Source of the DNA: Acetivibrio saccincola
GTDB taxonomy: Bacteria; Bacillota; Clostridia; Acetivibrionales; Acetivibrionaceae
Length of the DNA stretch: 64,000 nucleotides
Direction of reading: 5' to 3'
NCBI RefSeq assembly: GCF_002844395.1
Contig: NZ_CP025197.1
Location: 1,736,001-1,800,000 of the forward strand
Position numbers and translations under genes: made by a program. The notes under the pieces were generated by a model that did no database searches, was not told the origin of the DNA, and saw nothing but the letters and a program-made list of their open reading frames with translations. Shown here piece by piece: positions 43,910 through 53,598 of this stretch (within the stretch, counting starts at the first letter, position 1; each line of letters opens with the position of its first letter).

Positions 43910-44470
43910 GTGGGAATTCAAGTAGTTAGCGGGCAAAAAGTTATATTAACTGAGTCTTTAGAAAGTGCAAGTAAATTTATATTTAAAATGGAAATTGAGA
44001 ATAGGTTCAAAGGGACATTTGATATGGATTTATTTGCCGTTAATATAGAAAAAAATGCAATTGCAAACAAAGAAAACATCGTTTTTTACAACAATGTAAA
44101 AGACATTGGAAAAAGCATTTTGTATAGTGAGGTTTATGATTATGAAATATTTGAAAAAAAAATAGACTTAGACATCCGGCTTTTACCTGAAGCTACAGAT
44201 AAAATTGTAATGGCGGCAACTTTATATAGAAATTTACACCACGCTGATAAAGATAAAGAAACAGGATTTACTTTTAGTGCAGTAAATAAAACCACTGGTT
44301 TAAAGATTTTTACCCTAAAGGGCAGTATACCTGCAAATGGGAAAGAAACTTTGGTTTTAGGTGAGGTTTACAGATACAAAGACACATGGAGGTTTAACAC
44401 TGTAAATAATTATTCAGATGAAAACCTTCTGGGTGTACTAAACAATATATACAATGCAAAAGTTTATTAA
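43910..44470 (+). CDS. Divergent TerD-family protein
   Basis: 186 residues, GTG start 2 bases after the preceding stop. It keeps the TerD fold markers in weaker form: FDMDLFAVNIEKN (metal-binding Asp pair), IVFYNN, and the end GEVYRYKDTWRFNTVNN. The [13 protein letters not shown] loop of classic TerD proteins is missing, so calcium binding may be reduced or altered. Probably a specialised partner of the two canonical TerD proteins downstream. A small hairpin (44494-44515) separates it from them. Confidence 0.85.
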   Translation: MGIQVVSGQKVILTESLESASKFIFKMEIENRFKGTFDMDLFAVNIEKNAIANKENIVFYNNVKDIGKSILYSEVYDYEIFEKKIDLDIRLLPEATDKIVMAATLYRNLHHADKDKETGFTFSAVNKTTGLKIFTLKGSIPANGKETLVLGEVYRYKDTWRFNTVNNYSDENLLGVLNNIYNAKVY

Positions 44471-44570
44471 ATTGGAAAAATTTCTTTATATTTCATCCTA
44501 AGTTTATCTAGGATGTACATAGTAAAGAATTACAATAAAACCTATAAAAAAATAGAAAGGAGAATTGAAA

Positions 44571-45149
44571 ATGGCAGTAAGTTTACAAAAGGGACAAAAA
44601 GTTGATTTAACAAAAGGGAATCCTGGTCTTACAAAGATTATGGTAGGATTAGGATGGGATACTAACAAATACGATGGCGGACATGATTTTGACTTAGATG
44701 CTGCAGCTTTTTTAACTGATGAAAATGGCAGGGTAACCAGTGATTTGGATTTTGTATTTTATAATAATCTGCAACATCCTTCCGGCTCTGTTGTCCATCA
44801 AGGGGACAACCTAACAGGAGAAGGCGAGGGGGATGACGAACAAATACTGGTTGATTTAAGTTTAGTACCTCAAAACATATCAAAAATTGCATTTACAGTT
44901 ACAATACATGATGCAGACGTAAGAGGACAAAATTTCGGTCAGGTATCCAATGCATTTATAAGAGTTGTAAATGAAGCTACAGGAATAGAGCTAATAAGGT
45001 ACGACTTAGGAGAAGACTTTAGTATCGAAACAGCTGTGGTGGTTGGTGAATTATACCGCCATGGTGGAGAATGGAAATTTAACGCTATAGGAAGCGGGTT
45101 CCAGGGAGGACTGGCTGCCCTTTGCAGAAACTTTGGAGTAAATGTATAA
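44571..45149 (+). CDS. terD: TerD-family calcium-binding stress protein
   Basis: 192 residues from ATG 44571, behind AAAGGAG. Classic Ter[16 protein letters not shown] start, [14 protein letters not shown] and VFYNN, the acidic loop [15 protein letters not shown], and [16 protein letters not shown]. TerD/TerE domains bind two calcium ions and act in cytosolic stress complexes with TerC or ion pumps. The calcium-pump gene in the same operon fits such a link. Tellurite itself is unlikely to be the natural cue. Confidence 0.95.
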   Translation: MAVSLQKGQKVDLTKGNPGLTKIMVGLGWDTNKYDGGHDFDLDAAAFLTDENGRVTSDLDFVFYNNLQHPSGSVVHQGDNLTGEGEGDDEQILVDLSLVPQNISKIAFTVTIHDADVRGQNFGQVSNAFIRVVNEATGIELIRYDLGEDFSIETAVVVGELYRHGGEWKFNAIGSGFQGGLAALCRNFGVNV

Positions 45150-45189
45150 ATAAGAAAGCTACTTAGGTTTTATACAGGGTATGATAGAA

Positions 45190-45220
45190 GAATACCTGTC
45201 GGCTTACCCGGCAGGTATTC
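45190..45220 (+). repeat. Intercistronic hairpin between terD copies
   Basis: A 13-bp stem (45190-45202 with 45208-45220) with one G-U pair and loop CTTAC. No T run follows, so it is more likely an RNA-processing or partial-attenuation hairpin. Confidence 0.6.
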
Positions 45221-45250
45221 TATTGACACGGGAAAAGGAGGATTTGATAT

Positions 45251-45856
45251 ATGGCAGTTAACTTACAAAAAGGACAAAGAGTTGACCTTACAAAGGGAAA
45301 TGCAGGATTGACAAAGCTGATGGTTGGTCTTGGATGGGATGAAGCCGAAAAAACCGGAAAAGGAGGTTTTTTTGCAAGCCTTTTTAGCTCACCCCCTCCT
45401 CCTATTGACTGTGATGCCTCAGTACTTATGCTTAACGAAAATGGGAAACTTACAAGAAAAGAAGATTTAATTTATTTTGGAAATTTACGAAGCATGTGCG
45501 GAAGTGTAGTACACACCGGGGACAACCTTACTGGAGAAGGAGAAGGGGATGATGAGGTAATAATTGTAGAAATTAACAAAATTCCTCCTCATATTCACAG
45601 ACTTGTTTTTCTTGTAAATATTTATGATTGTGTTAGAAGAAACCAGCATTTTGGCATGATTAAAAATGCCTTTATCCGGGTGGTGAATGCTTCAAATAAT
45701 CAAGAATTGATAAGGTTCAACCTTTCAGATAATTACCACGGGAAAACTACACTTTTTGCCGGTGAAATTTACAGGTATAATAATGAATGGAAATTTGCTG
45801 CTATTGGTGAAGCAACTAATGATACATCATTAAGAGAAATTGTTAAAAGATACTAA
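45251..45856 (+). CDS. TerD-family protein with inserted proline-rich loop
   Basis: 201 residues, ATG behind AAAAGGAGG. Same N-terminus and acidic loop ([15 protein letters not shown]) as the preceding TerD, so it is a tandem paralogue. Differences: a 15-residue insertion ending FSSPPPP after GWDEA, and the first metal motif changed from DFDLDAAAF to IDCDASVLM, adding a cysteine. Closest in layout to TerZ/TerE-type members of multi-TerD operons. Confidence 0.93.
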   Translation: MAVNLQKGQRVDLTKGNAGLTKLMVGLGWDEAEKTGKGGFFASLFSSPPPPIDCDASVLMLNENGKLTRKEDLIYFGNLRSMCGSVVHTGDNLTGEGEGDDEVIIVEINKIPPHIHRLVFLVNIYDCVRRNQHFGMIKNAFIRVVNASNNQELIRFNLSDNYHGKTTLFAGEIYRYNNEWKFAAIGEATNDTSLREIVKRY

Positions 45857-45914
45857 TACAGATACAAAAATTTTCTTTTAAAAATATAAAGAACTAGAGA
45901 ATAGGAGACGAGAT

Positions 45915-48854
45915 ATGGAGAAGAACAAAAAAATATTCAAAGAGGCAGAAAAGTTAATTAAAGATTTCGGGTCTGATGCTCACAACGGCCTTAGTGAAGA
46001 AGGTGTAAAAAGAAATAGGGAAAAGTATGGAAAAAACGAAATCACACCAAGTGAAAAGGTTCCTGTGTGGAAACAATTTTTAGAACACTTTAAAGATCCT
46101 ACCATTATAATTTTATGTATCTGTGCGCTTGTATCTACAGCAATAGGTATTTACCAAGGTGAATTTCCGTGGGATGGTATTGGTATATTTATTGCCATCA
46201 TTATTGCAACGGGGGTTGGATTTTGGAGCGAATACAAAGCGGATAAAGCCTTTGAGACACTGAAAGAAGATAATGAAAATATTGATGTTAAAGTCATCAG
46301 GGACGGCAGCTTAAAGGTTATTTCCACAAAGGAGCTGGTAGTGGGTGACATTATTGAGCTGGAAAACGGTGATAAAATTCCGGCGGATGCAGTGGTTTTA
46401 AACTGTATCGATTTATTGGTTGATGAATCTTTAATGACCGGTGAATCGGTACCTGTAGAAAAGGGACCTGACAACACTAAGTTAATAGGGGGAACAATGG
46501 TGGTAACAGGCTCTGCAAGGGCTGTTGTTACAAATGTGGGGGACAACATGGAGATGGGCTCAATTTTAAGATCCCTTGCTGACCAGACTCAGGAACAGAC
46601 TCCCCTTCAATATAAGCTTGCAAAGCTGGCAGGTCTTATAAGTGTAGTTGGTACAGTTGCGGCAGTATTGATATTCTTTGCTCTGTTTGCCAACTCAGTT
46701 TTGACCGGTAATTTCGGGGTACTTAGCAATAGCGTCAAAACAGGTACCGTTGTATTTTTAGCTGCAATAGCTGTAATAACCGGCGTATTGCTAATTAAAG
46801 GTAATAAGAAGATAAAAAGAATAGCAACTGTTTTAGGACCTCTTATTGCAGCAATTGGCTTATTATACGTTGCTTTTGCAATTGGGAAACCGGCAGATGC
46901 CATTGAAAGTGCAAAAAGCATACTTGACTTTTTCATTGTAGCGGTAACAATTATTGTGGTGGCTGTACCTGAAGGACTTCCCATGGCGGTTACAATCAGT
47001 CTTGCACTAAGTATGAGAAAAATAAGACGTGACAATAACTTAGTGAGAAAAATGCTTGCTACAGAAACCATTGGTTCTGTAAATGTAATATGCAGTGACA
47101 AGACAGGTACTCTTACAAAAAACCAGATGCAGGTAAGGGAAGTATATTTCAATGGTAAACACTTTGACAGCAGTAATTTTAATGAATTAACCCAAAATCC
47201 AATGTTTGAAGTTATAAAAATATTACTTGCAGCCAACTCCACTGCCAACGTTACAAAGGATAAGGACGGGAATATAGAAATAGTGGGTAACACCACTGAA
47301 GGGGCTATGCTCACTTGGTTAAACGAACTAGGAGTTAATTTCAACACTATTTTGGACATACGTGAAAACATGCCGGTTTATGACAGGCTTTCATTTAATG
47401 CAGATAGAAAAATGATGTCAACGGTTACCGGCTTGGAAAATAGTGATTTGTTTAATTTTAATGAGAATAAGGACAAGGATTCACAAACAATAAAAAGCTG
47501 CAAGGTTGTATTGGCTAAAGGGGCTCCGGAGAGAATTTTAAGCTTATGTACAGGAGTAAGCATTGGAGATAAAATTGAAAGCTTTGAAAAGCACAAAGAC
47601 GATATTAACAATAAACTTTTAGGTCTGTCTGATAAAGCAATGAGGACTATTGCCCTTGCATATAAAGTTGTAGCTGAGGATGAAGTACTGGATAAGGACT
47701 CCATTGAAAAAGATTTAGTATTTGCAGGACTTTTAGGTATAACAGATCCTGTAAGGGAAGATGTACCTCATGCAATTAATGTGGCAAAAGAGGCAGGTAT
47801 AAATGTAATAATGGTTACAGGAGATAATGTGAACACTGCCAGGGCAATTGCAAGGGAAATTAACCTTTTAGAAGAAGACAGCATTGTAATGGAGGGTAGT
47901 GAGTTTAAAGAAAAATCCGACGAAGAAATACTGTCAATACTAAAGAAATTAAGGGTATTGGCAAGGGCAACACCTTCTGACAAAGAGCGCCTTGTATCCT
48001 TAATCCAAAGGACAAAGGAAGTTGTTGCGGTAACAGGGGACGGTACCAATGACGCGCCTGCCCTTAAAAAGGCGGATGTGGGTATTTCCATGGGACTTAA
48101 AGGAACAGACGTTGCAAAAGAAGCCAGTGATATAGTCCTTACTGACGACAACTTTGGAAGTATCGTTAAAGCAGTGCATTGGGGCAGAACCCTTTATGAA
48201 AACGTTCAAAAATTCTTGCAGTTCCAATTGACTATAAACGTATCAGCATTGGCCATTGCATTTTTAAGTCCTATTTTGGAAATGATTTTCCCAAGTGCCA
48301 ACTTCCAGACCATACCTCTTACCGTACTGCAGCTTTTGTGGATAAACCTTGTGATGGACACTTTGGCGGCGTTAGCATTAGGCTTAGAGCCACCAAGGGA
48401 TGGAATAATGAAAGAAAAGCCAAAGAGAAGGGAAGAGTCCTTCCTTACTAAAAATATGTCTTTCAGCATACTGACAACAGGACTTTACTTTACGGTATTT
48501 ATACTTTTACTTCAGGCATTTGACTTTATGGGTGCTTCTAAGCTTGGAGATAAAGGTACGTCTTCTGTACTTTTTACAACCTACGTATTTATGCAGCTGT
48601 TTAATCTTTTAAATTCAAGAAGTCTAAAGCCCGGAGCATCAATATTTGAGAATTTAACCAAGAGTAAAAGTTTCATGGCGATATTTACGGTAATAGTTGT
48701 GGTACAGGTAATTATAACACAGTTTGGAGGAGCTTTTTTCAATACCCAGGCTCTGCCCCTTTACATGTGGGGTAAAATAATTCTGGTAAGCTCACTGACC
48801 TTAGTGGTAGGAGCATTGGTAAGATGGAGCCAGAAACTGTTTATAAAAAACTAA
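45915..48854 (+). CDS. Calcium-transporting P-type ATPase (type IIB, PMCA/LMCA1-like)
   Basis: 979 residues, ten membrane segments. Actuator motif TGES in LMTGESVPV; phosphorylated Asp395 in SDKTGTLT; nucleotide-domain KGAPE; hinge TGDN and GDGTNDAPALKKADVG. The membrane-4 ion site VAVPEGLPMAV is of the PEGL type found in calcium pumps; membrane 6 has NLVMDTLAALALG. About 80-100 residues longer than typical because of an extra hydrophobic insert after helix 3 (about 275-325). It pumps calcium out of the cell. Last gene of the ter operon, 58 bases after the third TerD gene; a terminator follows. Confidence 0.94.
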   Translation: MEKNKKIFKEAEKLIKDFGSDAHNGLSEEGVKRNREKYGKNEITPSEKVPVWKQFLEHFKDPTIIILCICALVSTAIGIYQGEFPWDGIGIFIAIIIATGVGFWSEYKADKAFETLKEDNENIDVKVIRDGSLKVISTKELVVGDIIELENGDKIPADAVVLNCIDLLVDESLMTGESVPVEKGPDNTKLIGGTMVVTGSARAVVTNVGDNMEMGSILRSLADQTQEQTPLQYKLAKLAGLISVVGTVAAVLIFFALFANSVLTGNFGVLSNSVKTGTVVFLAAIAVITGVLLIKGNKKIKRIATVLGPLIAAIGLLYVAFAIGKPADAIESAKSILDFFIVAVTIIVVAVPEGLPMAVTISLALSMRKIRRDNNLVRKMLATETIGSVNVICSDKTGTLTKNQMQVREVYFNGKHFDSSNFNELTQNPMFEVIKILLAANSTANVTKDKDGNIEIVGNTTEGAMLTWLNELGVNFNTILDIRENMPVYDRLSFNADRKMMSTVTGLENSDLFNFNENKDKDSQTIKSCKVVLAKGAPERILSLCTGVSIGDKIESFEKHKDDINNKLLGLSDKAMRTIALAYKVVAEDEVLDKDSIEKDLVFAGLLGITDPVREDVPHAINVAKEAGINVIMVTGDNVNTARAIAREINLLEEDSIVMEGSEFKEKSDEEILSILKKLRVLARATPSDKERLVSLIQRTKEVVAVTGDGTNDAPALKKADVGISMGLKGTDVAKEASDIVLTDDNFGSIVKAVHWGRTLYENVQKFLQFQLTINVSALAIAFLSPILEMIFPSANFQTIPLTVLQLLWINLVMDTLAALALGLEPPRDGIMKEKPKRREESFLTKNMSFSILTTGLYFTVFILLLQAFDFMGASKLGDKGTSSVLFTTYVFMQLFNLLNSRSLKPGASIFENLTKSKSFMAIFTVIVVVQVIITQFGGAFFNTQALPLYMWGKIILVSSLTLVVGALVRWSQKLFIKN

Positions 48855-48874
48855 ATGTAAAACCGGATAAAAAT

Positions 48875-48918
48875 AAAAGGGGCTGTCTTTACTGAATAAG
48901 TAGCAGCCCTTTTGTTTT
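48875..48918 (+). terminator. Intrinsic terminator of the ter operon
   Basis: AAAGGGGCTG (48876-48885) pairs with CAGCCCTTTT (48904-48913), one G-U pair, followed by GTTTT. Confidence 0.8.
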
Positions 48919-49010
48919 GCTGTTTTACCGGTAGTTTAACTTAGTACTTTATTTGGTAGTTTATTTTACCAGCAGCTAATAAGTTTAGACTGGCTGTTTA
49001 AATTGGCTCT

Positions 49011-49832
49011 CTAACTTATAAGCTTGATGCCTTTTGTTAACCTTTCCACTTCTTTTAGTATCTCTTCAGAGGCAGGCAATCCCTGGCTGTCTGTAAAAGT
49101 AATGTGTTTTGGAACTTTTAAAGAACCTTTTTTGTACGAATTGTATATTTCCCCGTGGGATGGGCAAAATGCTATATCAGCATATTTTAGCATGGGTAAA
49201 TCCAGTATGGAGTCACCGGATGCAATTATTATCTTTTTCCCGGTTTTATTTTTAATGTAGTTTAAAGCAGAGGATTTATTTATAAATTCAGGAACTAAAT
49301 AAAGTTTTCTTCCCTGGATGGATATATTCCACCCATATTTTAAAATCCACTTTTTAAAATCATTGATTTCATCTAAGGGTATATTGTCTTTGTCAATAAT
49401 AAAGTAATAAAAAAGATTGTCCGCTTGTCTTTCTTTATAAACCCACTCACTGTTTTTTATTTCATTAAACCGCTCTAAAACTTTTTTAGAAGATATACAT
49501 TCTGATTTAATTTTAAATGAAATAATTTTAGCCCAGTAGCTGTCTGTTTCCCCATTTATAAGTATGTTACCTCCGTTACTAACAATTGCATATTCGGGAA
49601 TAATGATATTTTTTAATAAAGAAATTCTTTTATACTGCTCAATGGTCCTTGTGGTAACAGGGACAAATAGCACCCTGTCAGCAATTTTTTTTAAAATATT
49701 AATGGAAGCTTCCGTCATATAGGATATTTCTTTGTCTTCTTTTTTTTCAATGAGTACAGGGTTATTTTTATAATTTTTTAAAAATCTTTTAGAATATATA
49801 AGAGTCCTGTCCAAATCACTTGCAAAAAGCAT
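49011..49832 (-). CDS. HAD-family phosphatase of the Ter-linked pathway
   Basis: 273 residues. HAD motif I DLDRTLIYS (Asp6/Asp8 region), motif II VTTRT, a Lys in the cap region and motif IV ASGDSILDLPML, as in Cof/sucrose-phosphatase-type HADs with C2 cap. Last gene of the minus-strand operon, 13 bases after the StiP-like gene. In the scheme proposed for Ter-associated operons a HAD phosphatase removes a phosphate from the nucleoside-like product. Substrate unknown. Confidence 0.85.
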   Translation of the reverse strand: MLFASDLDRTLIYSKRFLKNYKNNPVLIEKKEDKEISYMTEASINILKKIADRVLFVPVTTRTIEQYKRISLLKNIIIPEYAIVSNGGNILINGETDSYWAKIISFKIKSECISSKKVLERFNEIKNSEWVYKERQADNLFYYFIIDKDNIPLDEINDFKKWILKYGWNISIQGRKLYLVPEFINKSSALNYIKNKTGKKIIIASGDSILDLPMLKYADIAFCPSHGEIYNSYKKGSLKVPKHITFTDSQGLPASEEILKEVERLTKGIKLIS

Positions 49833-49845
49833 TTTATCACCTCAA

Positions 49846-50967
49846 TTAAAGGGGCTTTATTATTCCGCAGCACTCATATATAAGATCGGTATTTACCTCA
49901 ACGGAAACATTTTTTTCAGAGGCTAAAAGAAGAATATGTTTTAAATTTTTACTGTTTAAATCCCTAACAAGGACTTTCCAGGGGACACGCCTTAACAAAA
50001 CCCTTGTTGTTTCTCCCACACCCGGCTTTATTAAATTTATATCCTTTATACCAAAGGTTTTCTGAATTTTTTCTATGCTCTTTAAACCCAGCCAGGAAAG
50101 GTTAGGGGAGGTGTTTTCCAATTTTTTAGTTTCTTCCTCCACTTCATATTCCACATGGGAAAATTCCTTTACCACGGCATCAATGAAAACATATGACACA
50201 TCTTCTTTTTCAAGCTCCTTGTAGTATTTAGCCCCATGGAAATCATTTTCTTTAATTATATCACATCTGTGAAACGTCCTGCTTACAAGTCCTGAAACGG
50301 TGGAGTTGAGGCAGGCACTGGGAATGAGAAAATCTTCCCGGGTTCCAAAAATTTCTGCACAGTAGCCTGGGTCGGCAAGTACAGCCAAATCACCATTTAA
50401 TTTTATTTTATATTTGTTTTCAAAATTTTTCAAAGCCTCATCTAAAACTATTTTTATCGCCCCTTTGCCTGTCCAGCCGTCGATAAACTGGATATCACAG
50501 CCCGGATGGTTTTTTAAAATGTACAAAAGGGCATTTTCATCTATTCCTTTTCCCCTGATGATGGAAATGCTGTAGTGGGGAAGATTTAAATTATATTTAA
50601 ATTTAATATACCTTTTTATTAGTATCCCCACAGGGGTTCCGGCCCTTGCAAGGGATACAAGTACTAAGTTTTTGTTTCTTTTTTTCATTATTAAATTTGA
50701 TACTACGCCAACGGATATAGCAAGCTTTCTAGAAGACTCATCTAAAGATGAATAAAAAAGATGCATGTATTCCTTTGAAGGTTTGTATTCAATGGGCAGC
50801 ATTTCAGAGTAGTGCCCACCTGATTGAATAATCTTTTCCCTTGTGGCTGTATTATCTTCCTGTACCAGATTGCTTATATCTTTAAGTAAAAATACAACAT
50901 CTTCCTTTGAATAACTGCCTATGGGTGAAGGCTCTTGTATTTTTATATTTTCTAATATTCCGTTCAT
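49846..50967 (-). CDS. StiP-type (PRTase_1) protein with C-terminal PELOTA-like domain
   Basis: 373 residues. The N-terminal domain (about 1-280) is the family annotated as cysteine protease StiP or PRTase_1: GGHYSEMLPIE, LARAGTPVGIL, and a phosphoribosyltransferase-like loop FIDGWTGKGAI. The C-terminal 80 residues (KVLVRDLNSKNLKHILLLA ... ECCGIIKP) look like the PELOTA RNA-binding-like domain that accompanies it. Names conflict: the fold and partner genes favour a PRTase role. Spacing to neighbours (13 and 59 bases) shows one operon. Confidence 0.85.
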   Translation of the reverse strand: MNGILENIKIQEPSPIGSYSKEDVVFLLKDISNLVQEDNTATREKIIQSGGHYSEMLPIEYKPSKEYMHLFYSSLDESSRKLAISVGVVSNLIMKKRNKNLVLVSLARAGTPVGILIKRYIKFKYNLNLPHYSISIIRGKGIDENALLYILKNHPGCDIQFIDGWTGKGAIKIVLDEALKNFENKYKIKLNGDLAVLADPGYCAEIFGTREDFLIPSACLNSTVSGLVSRTFHRCDIIKENDFHGAKYYKELEKEDVSYVFIDAVVKEFSHVEYEVEEETKKLENTSPNLSWLGLKSIEKIQKTFGIKDINLIKPGVGETTRVLLRRVPWKVLVRDLNSKNLKHILLLASEKNVSVEVNTDLIYECCGIIKPL

Positions 50968-51026
50968 TTTCTACACCTGACTTTAATAATTTTCTTACAT
51001 TAGTAATTTTTATTTAATGGTTAACT

Positions 51027-52460
51027 CTATACCAAATTCACAACATAAATCCTTGGAATTTTGGTGAGTTTTAGTTTAGTAAGCAATGGTTCCAATGTTT
51101 TGTCATCAAAATTTCTTTCAAAAAATATATAGAGTTCATCATAATAATTTACAGGTATGTTGTAAATATAATTTGGTACACCAACTTCATTGGGGCTTTT
51201 AAACTTAATTGCACTTTTTATAGCATAGTTTTCTTTATTTATTGGGTAAATAGGGCTTCTGGTGGTGGAATGAAACTTTACCCCATCTCCCATATAAGAT
51301 GCAATTTTCATTGGAATATGCATAAACTCTTCAGTGCCAAGGCACAGAATCCTTTTTCCTTTGCGTATGCTTTTTAAGTAGCCACCAGCTTTTTTAATTT
51401 TTTCCTCTGTATCATTCCATAGGGAAGAGACAATGCCAAATCTTCCTGTGGAGCTTAAATAGCAGGAATTATTGTTCTCTTCATAGGAATGAGTTGATGT
51501 ATAATTCAGGGTATCAAGTTTAAAGTCTTTTAAAGATAATTTAATAATCTCAGGCTCATCTATAAAATTTACTTTATTAATGCTATGATTAATATCATTG
51601 CTATCTGATTTTGCATCAGGGTTTTTTAAGTTAATTTCATCTATAAATGCATTTATAGCATATAAATCTTCATTTACAGAAAATTCTCCAGACAGGAGGG
51701 AGATAAAAGTAATTTCAATACCCAGCTTTTTCTCTAAATGATAAAATAATTTTTTACTTTCTTCAGAGCGCCAGTCCAAAATACTTGCAATAATATATTT
51801 TTTTCTCTTGCTGTATTTATCCATTGAACTTATAATATTGTACAGTGTTTTTCCTGTAGTAATTTCGTCATCTACAATAATAACAGATCCTTTTGAGGAC
51901 TTTAATACATCACTACAGTCATAAAGCCTATGGGAGGTGGCGTGGGAATGTTCCTCCTCAAAGCTTATGGAAGGGTTAATGTCCTGTATATTTTCCCTTG
52001 TAGTGTGAATATAAAAACTGTTGTCTGAGAAAAACTCAAACATGGAATGCCCCAGTGCAGTGGCTGTTTCAGCAAAGCCAACAAAAATCAACTTTTCAGG
52101 GGGCACAATTCTAGAGGAGATAACCTTTTTATAGGTTTCTTTTAGGTTTTGTCCGGTTTTAAGAGCTTCTATAACGTCTTTTTCCACCAAAGATTCTATA
52201 TTATAAATTTTCTTTAAAAACCTAATAGCAAGGGCAGTGCCTGTAAGCATGGGTATAAAAGGGTCAACAGCCAAGTGTTTTCCCAAAACACTGCTTACAA
52301 AAAGAAATCTTCTTTTTGTATTTATCCTCATTGCCATTGAGAATAAATTTTCAATAGGTATATTATACGGATTTTTGCTAACATCTATATCAATTGTCAG
52401 CCCGTTTACAATTTCAAATTTCTTCTTCTGCAAGAAGGTCTGTAAAAGATTTGTTTTCAT
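51027..52460 (-). CDS. Phosphoribosyltransferase with C-terminal TRSP domain
   Basis: 477 residues. The PRTase domain (about 20-300) carries FVGFAETATALGH and the PRPP-binding motif SVIIVDDEITTGKT. The C-terminal part (about 350-477) contains TGRFGIV, LCLGTEEFMHIPM and the TRSP motif region (TTRSPIYP) that names the domain. This pair (PRTase_2-TRSP) is known from Ter-linked operons predicted to make a nucleoside-like molecule. It overlaps the preceding lyase gene by 47 bases, with GGGGTG before the ATG. A later start cannot be excluded. Confidence 0.88.
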   Translation of the reverse strand: MKTNLLQTFLQKKKFEIVNGLTIDIDVSKNPYNIPIENLFSMAMRINTKRRFLFVSSVLGKHLAVDPFIPMLTGTALAIRFLKKIYNIESLVEKDVIEALKTGQNLKETYKKVISSRIVPPEKLIFVGFAETATALGHSMFEFFSDNSFYIHTTRENIQDINPSISFEEEHSHATSHRLYDCSDVLKSSKGSVIIVDDEITTGKTLYNIISSMDKYSKRKKYIIASILDWRSEESKKLFYHLEKKLGIEITFISLLSGEFSVNEDLYAINAFIDEINLKNPDAKSDSNDINHSINKVNFIDEPEIIKLSLKDFKLDTLNYTSTHSYEENNNSCYLSSTGRFGIVSSLWNDTEEKIKKAGGYLKSIRKGKRILCLGTEEFMHIPMKIASYMGDGVKFHSTTRSPIYPINKENYAIKSAIKFKSPNEVGVPNYIYNIPVNYYDELYIFFERNFDDKTLEPLLTKLKLTKIPRIYVVNLV

Positions 52461-53598
52461 GGAACACCCCGTATACTTCTGATCTTTTGATTATATTATA
52501 AGCCCAGCTTAAATGTGGCTTTATTTCATTCATTTTATTAGAGTAGCTGCTTTTAAAAACACCCTTTTCACCACCGTTATTGTCAATTATATTGCATGCA
52601 TCGGTATATTCCTCATGGCTTACAACATAAAGCGCTTCTACAGGAATTATGTGAGTAGGGTGGATGATTGTTTTTCCTATGATGCCATTTGCTTTGTCAA
52701 GTAAAACTTCCCTTATTAAACCGTCAAGGGATTTATTGATTAATTTTTCCCTCAGTTTTATACCAAAACTGCCGTGCTCAGTAAAAGGACTGAGCCTAAG
52801 CTGTGGTTTTAAAAGTCTTTCACCGCTGGAAAAATACTCCCAGACAGGACCTGACAAAACAAAGCCGCTTCCTTTTCTTAAAAACTGGTTTATAATTAAT
52901 TCAATACAATTTCTTATAACAGCTATATCATATATGGTTGTATCTTCGTTTCTTCTTATTCCAAACAAACTACAAAAGTCAGTAGCGCCTATTCTTATAT
53001 TAAGGATATAATTTTTATATTCTTCAAATATTTCTCCAATGTATTTTAAAGAGTGAGAGCGCTTTTCGTGGTAAATAAAATCCTCAGTTTCCAAAATAGG
53101 CATTGCATAAAGGGAAGTATCAAGCCCTTTATTGATTTTTTCCAAGCTTTCAAAATATGTTCTTGCATTGGCGCAGGTAATTTTAGGAAACACAAACCCT
53201 GTAATAACAGAAATATAAGGTGATATTCTTTCAAATATACTGACCATATGAGATTCATTTCTAGGTCTTATGAATATAAGAGGAATATCATCATATGATA
53301 TTTTACCTGATTCAATATGAAAAAATAATTTCTCTACAGTTGACTCAAGGATGCCGTTGGCGTATTCTAAAGATTTATCCCCGATAGCGTCTTCTAAGCA
53401 TATAACAAGGGAAGAGAGACCCTTATGTTTTTTGCTTAATATATCTTCAGCTATTGTAGTCCTTGTTGCAGGCATGTACAAAGTAGCCCCAAGACAATAA
53501 GCCAGAACATCTCTTTTGGTATATTTATTAAATGGCTTTGGGGGAATATAAAAAAAATCTTTTTTTTGTTCTTCTGATAAATAATCGAAAAACACCAT
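52414..53598 (-). CDS. HpcH/HpaI aldolase / CitE-like lyase
   Basis: 394 residues, a TIM barrel of the CitE-like group: MPATRTTIAEDIL, VICLEDAIGD (metal-binding Glu/Asp), the Arg in FIRPRNE, LPILETED-like segment (AMPILETEDFIYH), and IGATDFCSLFG. First gene of the minus-strand Ter-associated operon. In similar clusters this enzyme is thought to make or split a C-C bond in the acyl part of the product. Start after AAAGGTAGG. The palindrome at 53758-53789 lies upstream. Confidence 0.87.
   Translation of the reverse strand: MVFFDYLSEEQKKDFFYIPPKPFNKYTKRDVLAYCLGATLYMPATRTTIAEDILSKKHKGLSSLVICLEDAIGDKSLEYANGILESTVEKLFFHIESGKISYDDIPLIFIRPRNESHMVSIFERISPYISVITGFVFPKITCANARTYFESLEKINKGLDTSLYAMPILETEDFIYHEKRSHSLKYIGEIFEEYKNYILNIRIGATDFCSLFGIRRNEDTTIYDIAVIRNCIELIINQFLRKGSGFVLSGPVWEYFSSGERLLKPQLRLSPFTEHGSFGIKLREKLINKSLDGLIREVLLDKANGIIGKTIIHPTHIIPVEALYVVSHEEYTDACNIIDNNGGEKGVFKSSYSNKMNEIKPHLSWAYNIIKRSEVYGVFHENKSFTDLLAEEEI

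Noticed and set aside
46607-47371. 254-residue minus-strand ORF opposite the calcium ATPase
   Set aside because: A shadow frame of a gene with all catalytic motifs.
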